From positions 1-50,750 of the forward strand of contig CAZPNX010000017.1 in assembly GCA_964588285.1 (NCBI GenBank): DNA of 50,750 nucleotides, written 5' to 3'. The notes beneath the pieces are model-generated. The model saw nothing but the letters and a program-made list of their open reading frames with translations. It did no database searches and was not told where the DNA came from. The stretch comes from CAZPNX01 sp964588285. Its GTDB lineage: Bacteria; Edwardsbacteria; AC1; EtOH8. Shown here in pieces: positions 39,801 to 45,801 of the stretch; the first letter of the stretch is position 1; each line of letters begins with the position of its first letter. The translations under genes and the position numbers were made by a program.

Positions 39801-41268
39801 CGCACCCGTCCGGCGAAAGCTCCACTAAGCTGCGGTAGCGCTCCTCGCTCTCCCGGATGCGCTCTCGGTCTCCTACCCGGTCGGTGACGTCCCGGGAATT
39901 GGCCACTATGCCTCTCACCGCCGGATCGTTCAAAAGGTTGATCCCGGTACAGTCCAAATAATGCCAGGAGCCGTCCTTATGGCGGAACCTAAACTCAATT
40001 TTAAGCGGCACCCCGGGGTTTTCCACCGCCGTCTTGAAGGCCGAAAGAGCTTTTGCCGTGTCATCGGGATGGATGTAACCGAAGATATTTTGCCCCAATA
40101 GCTCCTCGGGGCGATAGCCCAGCTCGGCCTGCACCGCCGGGCTTTTGTAGCGAAATGTTCCGTCGGCGTCAATTATGGTGATGATGTCGCCGGCGTTCTC
40201 GGTCAGAGCCCGGAAGTATCGCTCCCGCTCCTGGACCCGCTTCTCGGCCTCCAGTCGCAGCAGGGCCACCGAGGCCTGGTTGACGAAGGTCTCCAGGTGG
40301 GCCGCCTCTTTGATTTCGGCTCCCTTGGGCATCATAACCATCACCGTGCCGAAAATGGTGATCCCCGACGACAGTCCGATGCCGTAGACCCGGTCGCCTC
40401 CGGCCGCCTTTTGCAGGCGTCGGGCTAGGTTCTTGTTGATCAGGCCAAACATGGCCTGATGAAGACCTCCGGGTAAAACATCGAGCCGGCCGGCCATAAT
40501 TTTTGGAAGTTCGTCTGGTTCTCCCAACTTGAGTGCCATGCCCTTGAGCTTGGCGCCAAGTATCTCCTCGGCCTGCTTCCGCAATACCGAATCGACCAAA
40601 ACTTCTTTAATTATCAACAGCTTTTCTGTCTGGTCATATTCACTAACAGAGACGAGCACTGCCTGGGGCAGCAGTTTGGACAGCCCCTCGGCCAGAAGCC
40701 GGAAGATGTTGTCCTTGGTGGTGCTGCGCACCAGGCTGACAGCGGCTTCGGAGAGTATGGCCAAGTAGCCGGCAAACTCCCGTTCCCGGTCCTCGGCCTG
40801 TTTGCGCTCGGTGATGTCCACCCCCGAACCGACGATGAATTCCACGTCCTGGTTTTCGTCCAAAATGGCGGTGTTCACCCAGGCGATGTAGCGTTTACCC
40901 CCGCTTTTGGTGCGCCAGTAATTTTCAAAGGAGTTGGGATAGAGCCCCATCCGCAGTTGTTCGAAAACCGCCTGAACCGCGGCCCGGTCCTCGGGCAATA
41001 TCAAAATATCCCAGAGCCGCTTTCCTTTTACCTGGCCCAGGGTATAGCCGGTGGTCCGGGTGCAGGCCCCATTGAAGTGCACTATGCGGCCGTCGCGGTC
41101 CAGCACCACCACCAGCGCCCCGGCCAGGTCCAGCACCCTATCCCCGAAACCAGGCTGGCCAGGGTTGAATCCTGGTTGATTCGCTGCCATGGCCGCCTTC
41201 GGCTTCGGAACCGGCTTAAGTTTTTTCCCGGCCGGGTGGTTATCGCCTGGTTTTGCCTTGCGTGCCAT
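33847..41268 (-). CDS. Giant multi-PAS HD-GYP c-di-GMP phosphodiesterase
   Basis: 2473 aa, apparently soluble. Order: PAS1 (~45-165), a GAF-like domain (~170-350), fourteen further PAS/PAC units of ~124 residues (~355-2095), a second GAF (~2100-2275) and HD-GYP (~2280-2465). PAC ends are clear (repeated RDITERKxAE) and each next unit starts ESEERYRxL. The HD-GYP has GHSENVRYYA, LLHDIGKLGI, HHEFFDGQGYP and VADAFEAMTSDRPYR, so the metal and GYP residues look intact. PAS4/PAS14 and PAS12/PAS15 are close pairs, showing internal duplication. There is no Shine-Dalgarno before the ATG at 41268; TAATAT lies 13-8 nt upstream but lacks a good -35. Confidence 0.88.
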   Translation of the reverse strand: MARKAKPGDNHPAGKKLKPVPKPKAAMAANQPGFNPGQPGFGDRVLDLAGALVVVLDRDGRIVHFNGACTRTTGYTLGQVKGKRLWDILILPEDRAAVQAVFEQLRMGLYPNSFENYWRTKSGGKRYIAWVNTAILDENQDVEFIVGSGVDITERKQAEDREREFAGYLAILSEAAVSLVRSTTKDNIFRLLAEGLSKLLPQAVLVSVSEYDQTEKLLIIKEVLVDSVLRKQAEEILGAKLKGMALKLGEPDELPKIMAGRLDVLPGGLHQAMFGLINKNLARRLQKAAGGDRVYGIGLSSGITIFGTVMVMMPKGAEIKEAAHLETFVNQASVALLRLEAEKRVQERERYFRALTENAGDIITIIDADGTFRYKSPAVQAELGYRPEELLGQNIFGYIHPDDTAKALSAFKTAVENPGVPLKIEFRFRHKDGSWHYLDCTGINLLNDPAVRGIVANSRDVTDRVGDRERIRESEERYRSLVELSPDGCAIHQDGKIVFINASGARMLGADSPEQLLGRDYLELAHPDFREKIKQRAAKVGGEGLNVEPIEEKFLRLDGTDFEVEVSAGPITFQGRPAVHVMFRDITQRQLGLRALQESESRYRTTLDSMGDLIHLIDRDCRIIYINSAFVSYLESLGMDGKVVGKTYKEAFPFLPPKVQEEYQKVFQTGKMLTTEESILIGGNEIFTETRKIPVEIGGKVERVATVIRDITERKKAEAEIRESRERFQRLADRITEGISIYEKGELVYANERVLEIFGCTWEQYRRKSLLELVAPEERDKLQRQMEESPLKGVPPEQAVLWIMRNDGTKRCIYNRCYFTRKGKESLGYFMVTSDITEKRLNELALTESEKQYRELFESNPNPMWVYDPQTLAFIAVNEAAVRLYGYSRQEFASMTLKDIRPLEDVPVLLENVARSVKNKFDRTSLVRHRAKDGRMMSVEVIGHSVKFSGRDARLVMINDVTERQRIEEAVRDSEEKFRALAEQSPNMIFINQGGRVVYINPQCTKAMGYSAEEFYAPDFDFMELIAPEHRELVSQAYRRHQQGQEVESYEYSLVTKDGRRLEALLSTKLVDLKNGPAIIGIVTDITNLRRAQRELDDSRLRMSRLVENMAEGVYRTSEEGKFLDANPAMARIFGYGSVEELMQADVKKDLYFSSDDRMEDYPGPGQERTRELRMKRRDGSEVWVEDSCRYIRDEKGQVVIHEGVLRDITERKRAEEALKRSEERYRTLVESMNDGLLQVDNDDVICFVNQRFCQMVGYTPQELLGQVSHRLLIFPEDWDLIRAKNQERITGVNDQYQIRMRRRDGSEIWTSISASALKDAAGRVTGSIGVVADITQSRRAAEALRESEERYRLLAEKIPDALFIYDNERFVYANRAGLQLLGVKSFEDLESRSKYDFVHPDYRDFVRQRTGLLKQYGKEVPLMEQKILRADGSLVDVNVKSIIFPHQGRNLVMSIVRDITEWKKAELALAASEERYRNLAEASPDMIFVIDSNGKVRYLNTSAARAAGRQPQEALGVPLRDFFPPDIYQRQWQNIQKVMETGKSLYVEAVTPFGQSRHYLDTWLVPLRTQEGQVSAVMGISRDVTERKRMEQELQESERKYRQIYEGISEGIYRSTPDGRPLMANPALVKMLGYDSLEECLARNIEEEGYFDGSVRESYKRIMEERGEVRDFVNVWRRKDGTELVVRENAHAVRDENGRIIYYEGTVEDITAQEQAQQALRENQRRLENLMANLPGMVYRCRNDRQWTMEFVSQGCRDLTEYTDEELVDNREISFADLIIPEDRDMVWDEVQDAVSKGKPFQLLYRIATKSGKLRWIWEQGVAVRDSGGTVQFLEGFMLDISPRMMAEEALYNSEHQYRTTIDAMGDPIHVLDRDLKIVLVNEAFKRANRVLGFEPEAVGKNLLEVFPYLDAAKTADEYRQVFEFGKMLLTEEKYLINGREFITEARKIPVYEGSRVVRAVTVNRDITERRRAEQALRESEEKYRQVFDGIAEGIYRTTPDGRIELANPSLLKILGYESLEELRSIDLNRSGYADPGERARFMALMDEKGEVRDFEAIWRRRDGRQVILNENARAVRDEAGRVSFYEGTVEDVTLRKQAEQALVDEKNKLADLFHVSLTVAGTRSIADKIKLTMEGIKHASIFRRGALIIRNVDGSVKHFGHFGLTEEEAGKALSSVVDSDIAWESLKREGKRLSNSYLIRIPEGRTLAPGAVSIPSSQPSDSGWDPQDSLIVPLRIGGKKAGYITFDDPKSGSAPTLEEVHLLELFANQLAVSIENLSLYDDLERSYYSTLKAFVAAMEAKDPYTKGHSENVRYYALKIANSMELPQERINLIDYSALLHDIGKLGIREEILNKPDHLSYDEYQEVKLHPEIGSRMVSDIEMLDRTARIIHSHHEFFDGQGYPLGIKGEEIPLESRIISVADAFEAMTSDRPYRKAFDKRVAIQRLRDSAGRQFDARVVEALSSIIVGDEA

Positions 41269-41431
41269 ATTGTATATATTATTGCCTTTTTAAATTACAG
41301 AGTTCGTAGAGATAAGTTTGCAAATACTTTAGGTTCTTCATAGGTTAAGATCGTTATCCGGCATCGTTTGGTTGAAACAACCCGACTGCTCAGGAACCGG
41401 CACGGTTCGAGACATTGGATGTCTCCAGCCC

Positions 41432-42691
41432 TTACCGGCGTCCGATGTCACGGCGGTAGTGCATGCCTTCGAACGACACCAGGCTCATGGCCCGGTAGGC
41501 CGCCTCCAAGGCCTTATCGAGCGTCTCGGCACATCCGGTTACCCCCAGCACCCGCCCGCCGGCGGTGACCAGATTGCCTTGTTTGACTGCAGTGCCCGCC
41601 TGGAAGACCGTGACCCCGGGCACTCGTTCGGCCGCCTCCAGTCCGTCGATGGCCAAACCTTTGCGGTAGGCTCCGGGATATCCCTCCGAGGCAGCGATGA
41701 CGCAAGCCGATGCTCTCCGGCTCCATTTGACCTCGGTCCGGCCCAGTGTCCCATCGGTGCAGGCCAGCATGGCCTCCACCAGGTCGCTTTCCAACAGGGG
41801 CATGAAGGATTGGGCCTCGGGATCTCCGAACCTGGCGTTGAACTCCAGAACCTTGAAACCTTCATTGGTCAGCATCAGGCCCGGATAGAGACAGCCCCGA
41901 AACGGCGTCCCCCGCTTGGCCAGGGCATGCAGCACCGGCTCCACAATGCGGTGTTTGATCTCGGCCAGCATTTCCCGGGTGACCCAGGGCACCGGACAGA
42001 AGCACCCCATGCCCCCGGTATTCGGCCCCTGGTCCCCGTCGTGGACCGCCTTGTGGTCCTGGGCCGGAGGAAAGAGGACAACGTTGGCACCGTCGCAAAA
42101 GGCGTGGACGGAGACCTCCCTGCCCTCCAAAAATTCCTCGATGACCACCGTTTCGCCGGCCTGGCCGAAAAGCTTGTCCACCATCATGGAGTGCAGGGTC
42201 TGGAAGGCGTGGTCGTTTGAATGGCAGATGATGGCCCCCTTGCCCAGGGCCAGGCCGCTGGCCTTGATGACGGTCGGAAGCGGATGCGATTTTACGTAAT
42301 CGCAGGCGCGCTGGAAATCGGTGAAAACCGCGGAGCGGGCGGCCGGGATGCGCTCCTCGGCCATCAGCTCCTTGGCAAAAGCCTTGGAGGATTCGATCCT
42401 GGCGGCCGCCCGGGACGGGCCGAAGACCTTAAGGCCGGCGGCCTGCAGAAGATCCGCCATCCCGGCCGCCAAACAGTCATCCGGGCCGATGACCGTCAGG
42501 TCGATGCGTTCGGCCAGCGCCAGGTCCCGGATCTCCTCCAGATGGCAGGCCGGCAACGGACGGCACTCGGCCACCTGGGCCAGGCCCGGATTGCCCGGGG
42601 CCGCATAGATTTTTTTGACCAGCGGGCTTTGGGCTATCTTCCAAGCCAAGGCGTGCTCCCTACCCCCGGAGCCTACGATAAGGATTTTCAT
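41432..42691 (-). CDS. purD: Phosphoribosylamine-glycine ligase
   Basis: 419 aa. MKILIVGSGGREHALAWKI at the N terminus, IGPDDCLAAGMAD, the ATP-grasp region (GLALGKGAIIC, VVIEEFLEGREVSVHAFCDG, DHKAVHDGDQGPNTGGMG) and FNARFGDPEAQ, all diagnostic of PurD. It makes glycinamide ribonucleotide in purine synthesis. It is monocistronic by position. The 163 bp between it and the HD-GYP gene (41269-41431) show no gene. Confidence 0.96.
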   Translation of the reverse strand: MKILIVGSGGREHALAWKIAQSPLVKKIYAAPGNPGLAQVAECRPLPACHLEEIRDLALAERIDLTVIGPDDCLAAGMADLLQAAGLKVFGPSRAAARIESSKAFAKELMAEERIPAARSAVFTDFQRACDYVKSHPLPTVIKASGLALGKGAIICHSNDHAFQTLHSMMVDKLFGQAGETVVIEEFLEGREVSVHAFCDGANVVLFPPAQDHKAVHDGDQGPNTGGMGCFCPVPWVTREMLAEIKHRIVEPVLHALAKRGTPFRGCLYPGLMLTNEGFKVLEFNARFGDPEAQSFMPLLESDLVEAMLACTDGTLGRTEVKWSRRASACVIAASEGYPGAYRKGLAIDGLEAAERVPGVTVFQAGTAVKQGNLVTAGGRVLGVTGCAETLDKALEAAYRAMSLVSFEGMHYRRDIGRR

Positions 42692-42699
42692 AACTTTTT

Positions 42700-42728
42700 A
42701 TATTATCATACTTTTAGCAAGGTGTCAA
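42700..42728 (-). promoter_or_regulatory. Promoter of purD, leaderless arrangement
   Basis: On the minus strand -35 TTGACA (42728-42723) and -10 TAATAT (42705-42700) with a 17-bp spacer. The expected start of transcription (about 42693) is within two bases of the purD ATG (42691), and no Shine-Dalgarno can fit. Confidence 0.75.
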
Positions 42729-42802
42729 TGCCGAAAAAGGCAATGCCGGAAGCAATAAAAAAGACCATCCGCAGATGGCCCGAAAGCTTTTTCCCATTTT
42801 TT

Positions 42803-43453
42803 CTAGTACTCGGCCACCTTCAAAATCTCCAGCATCCTCTTGAGGGAGTCGAAGTCCGGCACCATCATGAAGAAACCCACATGGCTGTGGGGCCTCTCGC
42901 CCATGGTGAATTTGTTCTGGACAAAGGCCACCGCTCCGGTCCCCTGGCTGCGCTCGGTCAGTATCTTCTCCAACACCGTCCGCATCACCCCGGACATCAA
43001 CATCGGTGTAGAGGGCACGGTCAGCAGGCCAAGCATGTTCTCCACCGTGTTGAGGTAGGCCCCGGTCAGGCAGTCAGATATCTCGCGGTGAATCTGCCCG
43101 AAGTCGAACTCGGCCCGCTTCCGGGACTGGGGCATGTGGTGCCAGCAGAGCTGGGCGAAATCCCTGGCCTTGTCTCCCGGCATCAGCCAGACGGTGCAGC
43201 CGGAGATATCGCCGGCAAAGATGTTGACCAGGCTGACCACCGGGGTGGCCGGTTTGGCCAGCGACTCCAGCACCTCCCCCACCGGACTGATGCCGATGGC
43301 CGGCACCGACACCAGCACCTTGACCCCCAGGGCCTCGGCCAGGGTGGTGGCCGCCTGCCCCGAGCCGATATGGAACACCTCCTTGAGGGCGTCCTCCTGC
43401 ACCGGCAGCAGGCGTTCGAATTGCGGCTGGGAGGCCGAATTCATATTATCCAT
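42803..43453 (-). CDS. CheC-like protein with altered active-site residues
   Basis: 216 aa with two CheC/CheX-type repeats. The CheC phosphatase signature is D/S-x3-E-x2-N-x22-P. Repeat 1 reads Asp21, Glu25, His28, Pro51, and repeat 2 reads Gln120, Glu124, Asp127, Pro150. Spacing is perfect, but Asn is replaced in both. CheC proteins dephosphorylate CheY, so this one may have lost catalysis or act on another receiver domain. No other chemotaxis gene is nearby. The gene follows a 51-bp gap after a lipoprotein gene on the same strand. Confidence 0.72.
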   Translation of the reverse strand: MDNMNSASQPQFERLLPVQEDALKEVFHIGSGQAATTLAEALGVKVLVSVPAIGISPVGEVLESLAKPATPVVSLVNIFAGDISGCTVWLMPGDKARDFAQLCWHHMPQSRKRAEFDFGQIHREISDCLTGAYLNTVENMLGLLTVPSTPMLMSGVMRTVLEKILTERSQGTGAVAFVQNKFTMGERPHSHVGFFMMVPDFDSLKRMLEILKVAEY

Positions 43454-43504
43454 GGCAGGCGCGGCATTTTCATCAACCGAGAAAGAATAGGCGCATTTTC
43501 GAGA

Positions 43505-43930
43505 TTATTGGGATTGATGACAATCTACTATCTCCATCCGGCCTATCACCGGATGAACCTGTTCCAGCTTGAAGCGAGTCCCCAAAAAACCGCCGGGCTG
43601 TCCGCGGATGTAATAGGTCTCGCCCGCAAACAGGTCCAGCGTCACCTTGGCAAAACCGTATCGGCCATCATAGTAGAATGTATGCCGCCCCGGATCCGCC
43701 AGATAGGCAAAATAGGAGCCGTTGCGCAGTTTGCCCAACTCGGTTTCGATCAGCTTGATGGAATAGTTCTGGCCCGAGGCCGCGTGGCTGCTGGGACGGT
43801 AGAAATACACCAAAGCCTTGTCATAGGGAAAGTTTTCTATCTGTTTGAAATCCTTACCGTGAGCGCATCCCAGCAAACACAGGAATAAAGCAAGAAGCAG
43901 CCCAAAGAGGCGAGAGGGCTGAGGTTTCAT
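43505..43930 (-). CDS. Small lipoprotein, DUF2846-like
   Basis: 141 aa. Lipoprotein signal with lipobox LLGC (Cys near 22), then a beta-rich domain containing DKALVYFYRPSSHAASG, LRNGSYFAYLADPGRHTFYY and LDLFAGETYYIRG. This arrangement (YFYRP, then P-G-x-H, then GxxYYI) is typical of DUF2846 lipoproteins, which have no assigned function. Likely anchored in the outer or inner membrane facing the periplasm. Confidence 0.72.
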   Translation of the reverse strand: MKPQPSRLFGLLLALFLCLLGCAHGKDFKQIENFPYDKALVYFYRPSSHAASGQNYSIKLIETELGKLRNGSYFAYLADPGRHTFYYDGRYGFAKVTLDLFAGETYYIRGQPGGFLGTRFKLEQVHPVIGRMEIVDCHQSQ

Positions 43931-44040
43931 GGCCTGTCCTCCTGGGTGTTTTCACTTTTTAGTTTATGCTATTTCCGGTCTCATGTCAAGGAAATTCTAT
44001 GTTCGATTTGTTTCAAGATGTCCGGATTGCCGTCTATGGT

Positions 44041-44069
44041 TTGCTCTGTTATTTTTTTTGTGATATAAT
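44041..44069 (+). promoter_or_regulatory. Promoter of ispE, leaderless arrangement
   Basis: -35 TTGCTC (44041-44046) and perfect -10 TATAAT (44064-44069), 17 bp apart. The expected transcription start (about 44076) is the first base of the GTG start codon of ispE. Confidence 0.7.
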
Positions 44070-44075
44070 TACCGG

Positions 44076-44960
44076 GTGATTTCCACATATTCTTACGCCA
44101 AAGTAAATCTGTGCCTCAGGATCGAAGGCCGGCGCCCTGACGGGTACCACGATCTTTGCTCGGTGTTCCAGACCATTTCGTTGCGGGACCGGTTGTCCTT
44201 TTACAATCGCCATGACGGCCGCTTGCTACTCTATTGCGACGACCCTAACATCCCGGTGGATGGAAGAAATTTGGTTTTAAGGGCGGCCGAGTTGATCAGG
44301 CAAAAGGCCGCGGAAAAAGATCCAAAACTGGCCCTCAAGCTTGGCGCCACCATCAGGCTGAAGAAGAAAATCCCTTCTGGGGCTGGATTGGGAGGCGGAT
44401 CGTCGAATGCCGCCGTTGCTTTAATAATGCTGCCTAAACTATGGAACATAAAGAGTTTGCCTCATAAGATAATTTTTGAGTTGGCGGCAAAAATCGGCTC
44501 TGATGTCCCCTATTTTCTTGCCGGCGGCACCTGCCTGGTTGCCGGGCGTGGAGAGAAAGTCCGCCGTCTCAAACCTCTACCCAAGCTTCATTTGGTAGTG
44601 ATTTTTCCCGGCGTCCATGTCTCCACAGCCTGGGCCTATTCCCGCATAAGTTTGACATTGACAAAACGCCATAATTATAGTAAAATAACAGCTCGTAGCT
44701 TCGGACTTGCCTCAGGGCCAGGGATGATCGCCCGGCTGCTTCACAACGATCTGGAAACGGCGGTCATTCCCCGACATCCGGCCATCAGCCGGGCCAAGAA
44801 CGATCTGCTTTATGCCGGCGCCATTAACAGCCTGATGACCGGCAGCGGCTCGGCGGTTTTCGGCATCTTCGAAGACTGGAACTCTGCCCGGAAGGCTTGG
44901 CGGCTGCTCTCCTCCCGATGGCCCGGATGTTACCTGTCCGAGAGCGTCGCCCGGACATAA
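44076..44960 (+). CDS. ispE: 4-diphosphocytidyl-2-C-methyl-D-erythritol kinase
   Basis: 294 aa. GHMP-kinase fold with SYAKVNLCLRIEGRRPDGYHDL at the N terminus, the ATP-binding loop PSGAGLGGGSSNAA, SDVPYFLAGG and MTGSGSAVFGIF. It phosphorylates CDP-ME in the MEP pathway, between the IspD and IspF steps encoded 27 kb away. The GTG at 44076 is supported by the promoter immediately upstream and the absence of any earlier start in a leader. Confidence 0.95.
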   Translation: MISTYSYAKVNLCLRIEGRRPDGYHDLCSVFQTISLRDRLSFYNRHDGRLLLYCDDPNIPVDGRNLVLRAAELIRQKAAEKDPKLALKLGATIRLKKKIPSGAGLGGGSSNAAVALIMLPKLWNIKSLPHKIIFELAAKIGSDVPYFLAGGTCLVAGRGEKVRRLKPLPKLHLVVIFPGVHVSTAWAYSRISLTLTKRHNYSKITARSFGLASGPGMIARLLHNDLETAVIPRHPAISRAKNDLLYAGAINSLMTGSGSAVFGIFEDWNSARKAWRLLSSRWPGCYLSESVART

Positions 44961-44991
44961 ACAACCAGATGCAACACCATAGGTCTTCCCC

Positions 44992-45294
44992 ATGCAGATC
45001 ACCGAAGTCCGCGTTTCCCTGCGGCAGGCGGGCAACGACAAGTTGTTGGCCTTTGCCAACGTCACCTTCGACAACGCCTTTGCCGTGCGCGGCATCAAGA
45101 TCATCCAGGGAAACAATGGTCCCTTCATCGCCATGCCCAGCCGCAAGATGGCCGACGGGACCTTCAAGGATGTGGCCCATCCCATCAACTCCGAGACCCG
45201 GCAGATGCTGGAAAAGGCCATCCTGGCTGAGTATGAGAGAGCGGTGAAGTCCGGCGGAACCGCGGCCCATCAGGGAGAGATACCGGCGGACTAA
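44992..45294 (+). CDS. spoVG: SpoVG-family RNA/DNA-binding regulator
   Basis: 100 aa. MQITEVRVSLRQAGNDKLLAFANVTFDNAFAVRGIKII and GPFIAMPSRKMADGTFKDVAHPI are textbook SpoVG. Members bind RNA or DNA and act as global regulators. It lies 31 bp downstream of ispE, the same gene order as in Firmicutes and several other phyla. Confidence 0.95.
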   Translation: MQITEVRVSLRQAGNDKLLAFANVTFDNAFAVRGIKIIQGNNGPFIAMPSRKMADGTFKDVAHPINSETRQMLEKAILAEYERAVKSGGTAAHQGEIPAD

Positions 45295-45339
45295 TCCCGG
45301 GCTGGCCTTCATCAAAAACGGTTGACAGTGGGTCGCCGC

Positions 45340-45359
45340 GTCCCGCCCCGAGGCGGGAC
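45340..45359. repeat. Inverted repeat downstream of spoVG
   Basis: GTCCCGCC (45340-45347) and GGCGGGAC (45352-45359) form a perfect 8-bp stem with a 4-nt loop. No T-run follows within a few bases on either strand, so terminator function is doubtful. The rest of 45295-45460 shows no gene. Confidence 0.5.
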
Positions 45360-45466
45360 ATCTCCGTGCGGCTGCGTCAAGTCCCTACCTTGCGGGACGC
45401 CCGTTGTCGGCCTTTTTATTGCCCCGGATCTTAAACCTTCTGGTCCATGAGTTCTTTTGTAATAGC

Positions 45467-45488
45467 TCGGGGGTCGTCCAATTGGCAG
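45467..45488 (+). tRNA. Truncated 5' part of tRNA-Gln at contig edge
   Basis: These 22 bases equal the first 22 of the complete tRNA-Gln at 45595-45669, then the sequence breaks into N. With six bases of flank, 28 bp (45461-45488) repeat exactly at 45589-45616. This is either the same gene read from the left contig or the start of a tandem copy. Confidence 0.5.
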
Positions 45489-45588
45489 NNNNNNNNNNNN
45501 NNNNNNNNNNNNNNNNNNNNNNNNNNNNNNNNNNNNNNNNNNNNNNNNNNNNNNNNNNNNNNNNNNNNNNNNNNNNNNNNNNNNNNNN
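45489..45588. other. Assembly gap (100 N)
   Basis: Exactly one hundred N, the default size for a gap of unknown length, placed between two contigs that end in the same 28 bp of tRNA-Gln sequence. Confidence 0.99.
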
Positions 45589-45594
45589 AATAGC

Positions 45595-45669
45595 TCGGGG
45601 GTCGTCCAATTGGCAGGACACCAGCCTTTGGAGCTGAGGACCGGGGTTCGAGTCCCTGCCCCCGAGCCA
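45595..45669 (+). tRNA. tRNA-Gln (anticodon TTG)
   Basis: 75 nt. The acceptor TCGGGGG pairs with CCCCCGA, followed by discriminator G and encoded CCA. The D arm is GTCCAATTGGCAGGAC, the anticodon loop CTTTGGA gives TTG, and the T arm holds GGTTCGAGTCC. The outermost pair of the anticodon stem is a C-A mismatch. It lies between spoVG and prs. Confidence 0.9.
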
Positions 45670-45801
45670 GGTATATAGAATCCCGGGGCCGCAAAGCGGC
45701 AGGGTTCACCGCCTGCCGCCAGGGCGAAAGCCAGCGGCCAAAACATCCTGTTATATCCTGAACCGATGAAACCCGTCACCAAAAATAATGGACGGATCAG
45801 C

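Noticed and set aside
45340..45359. Inverted repeat as spoVG terminator
   Set aside because: No adjacent T-run; could be a dispersed palindromic repeat.
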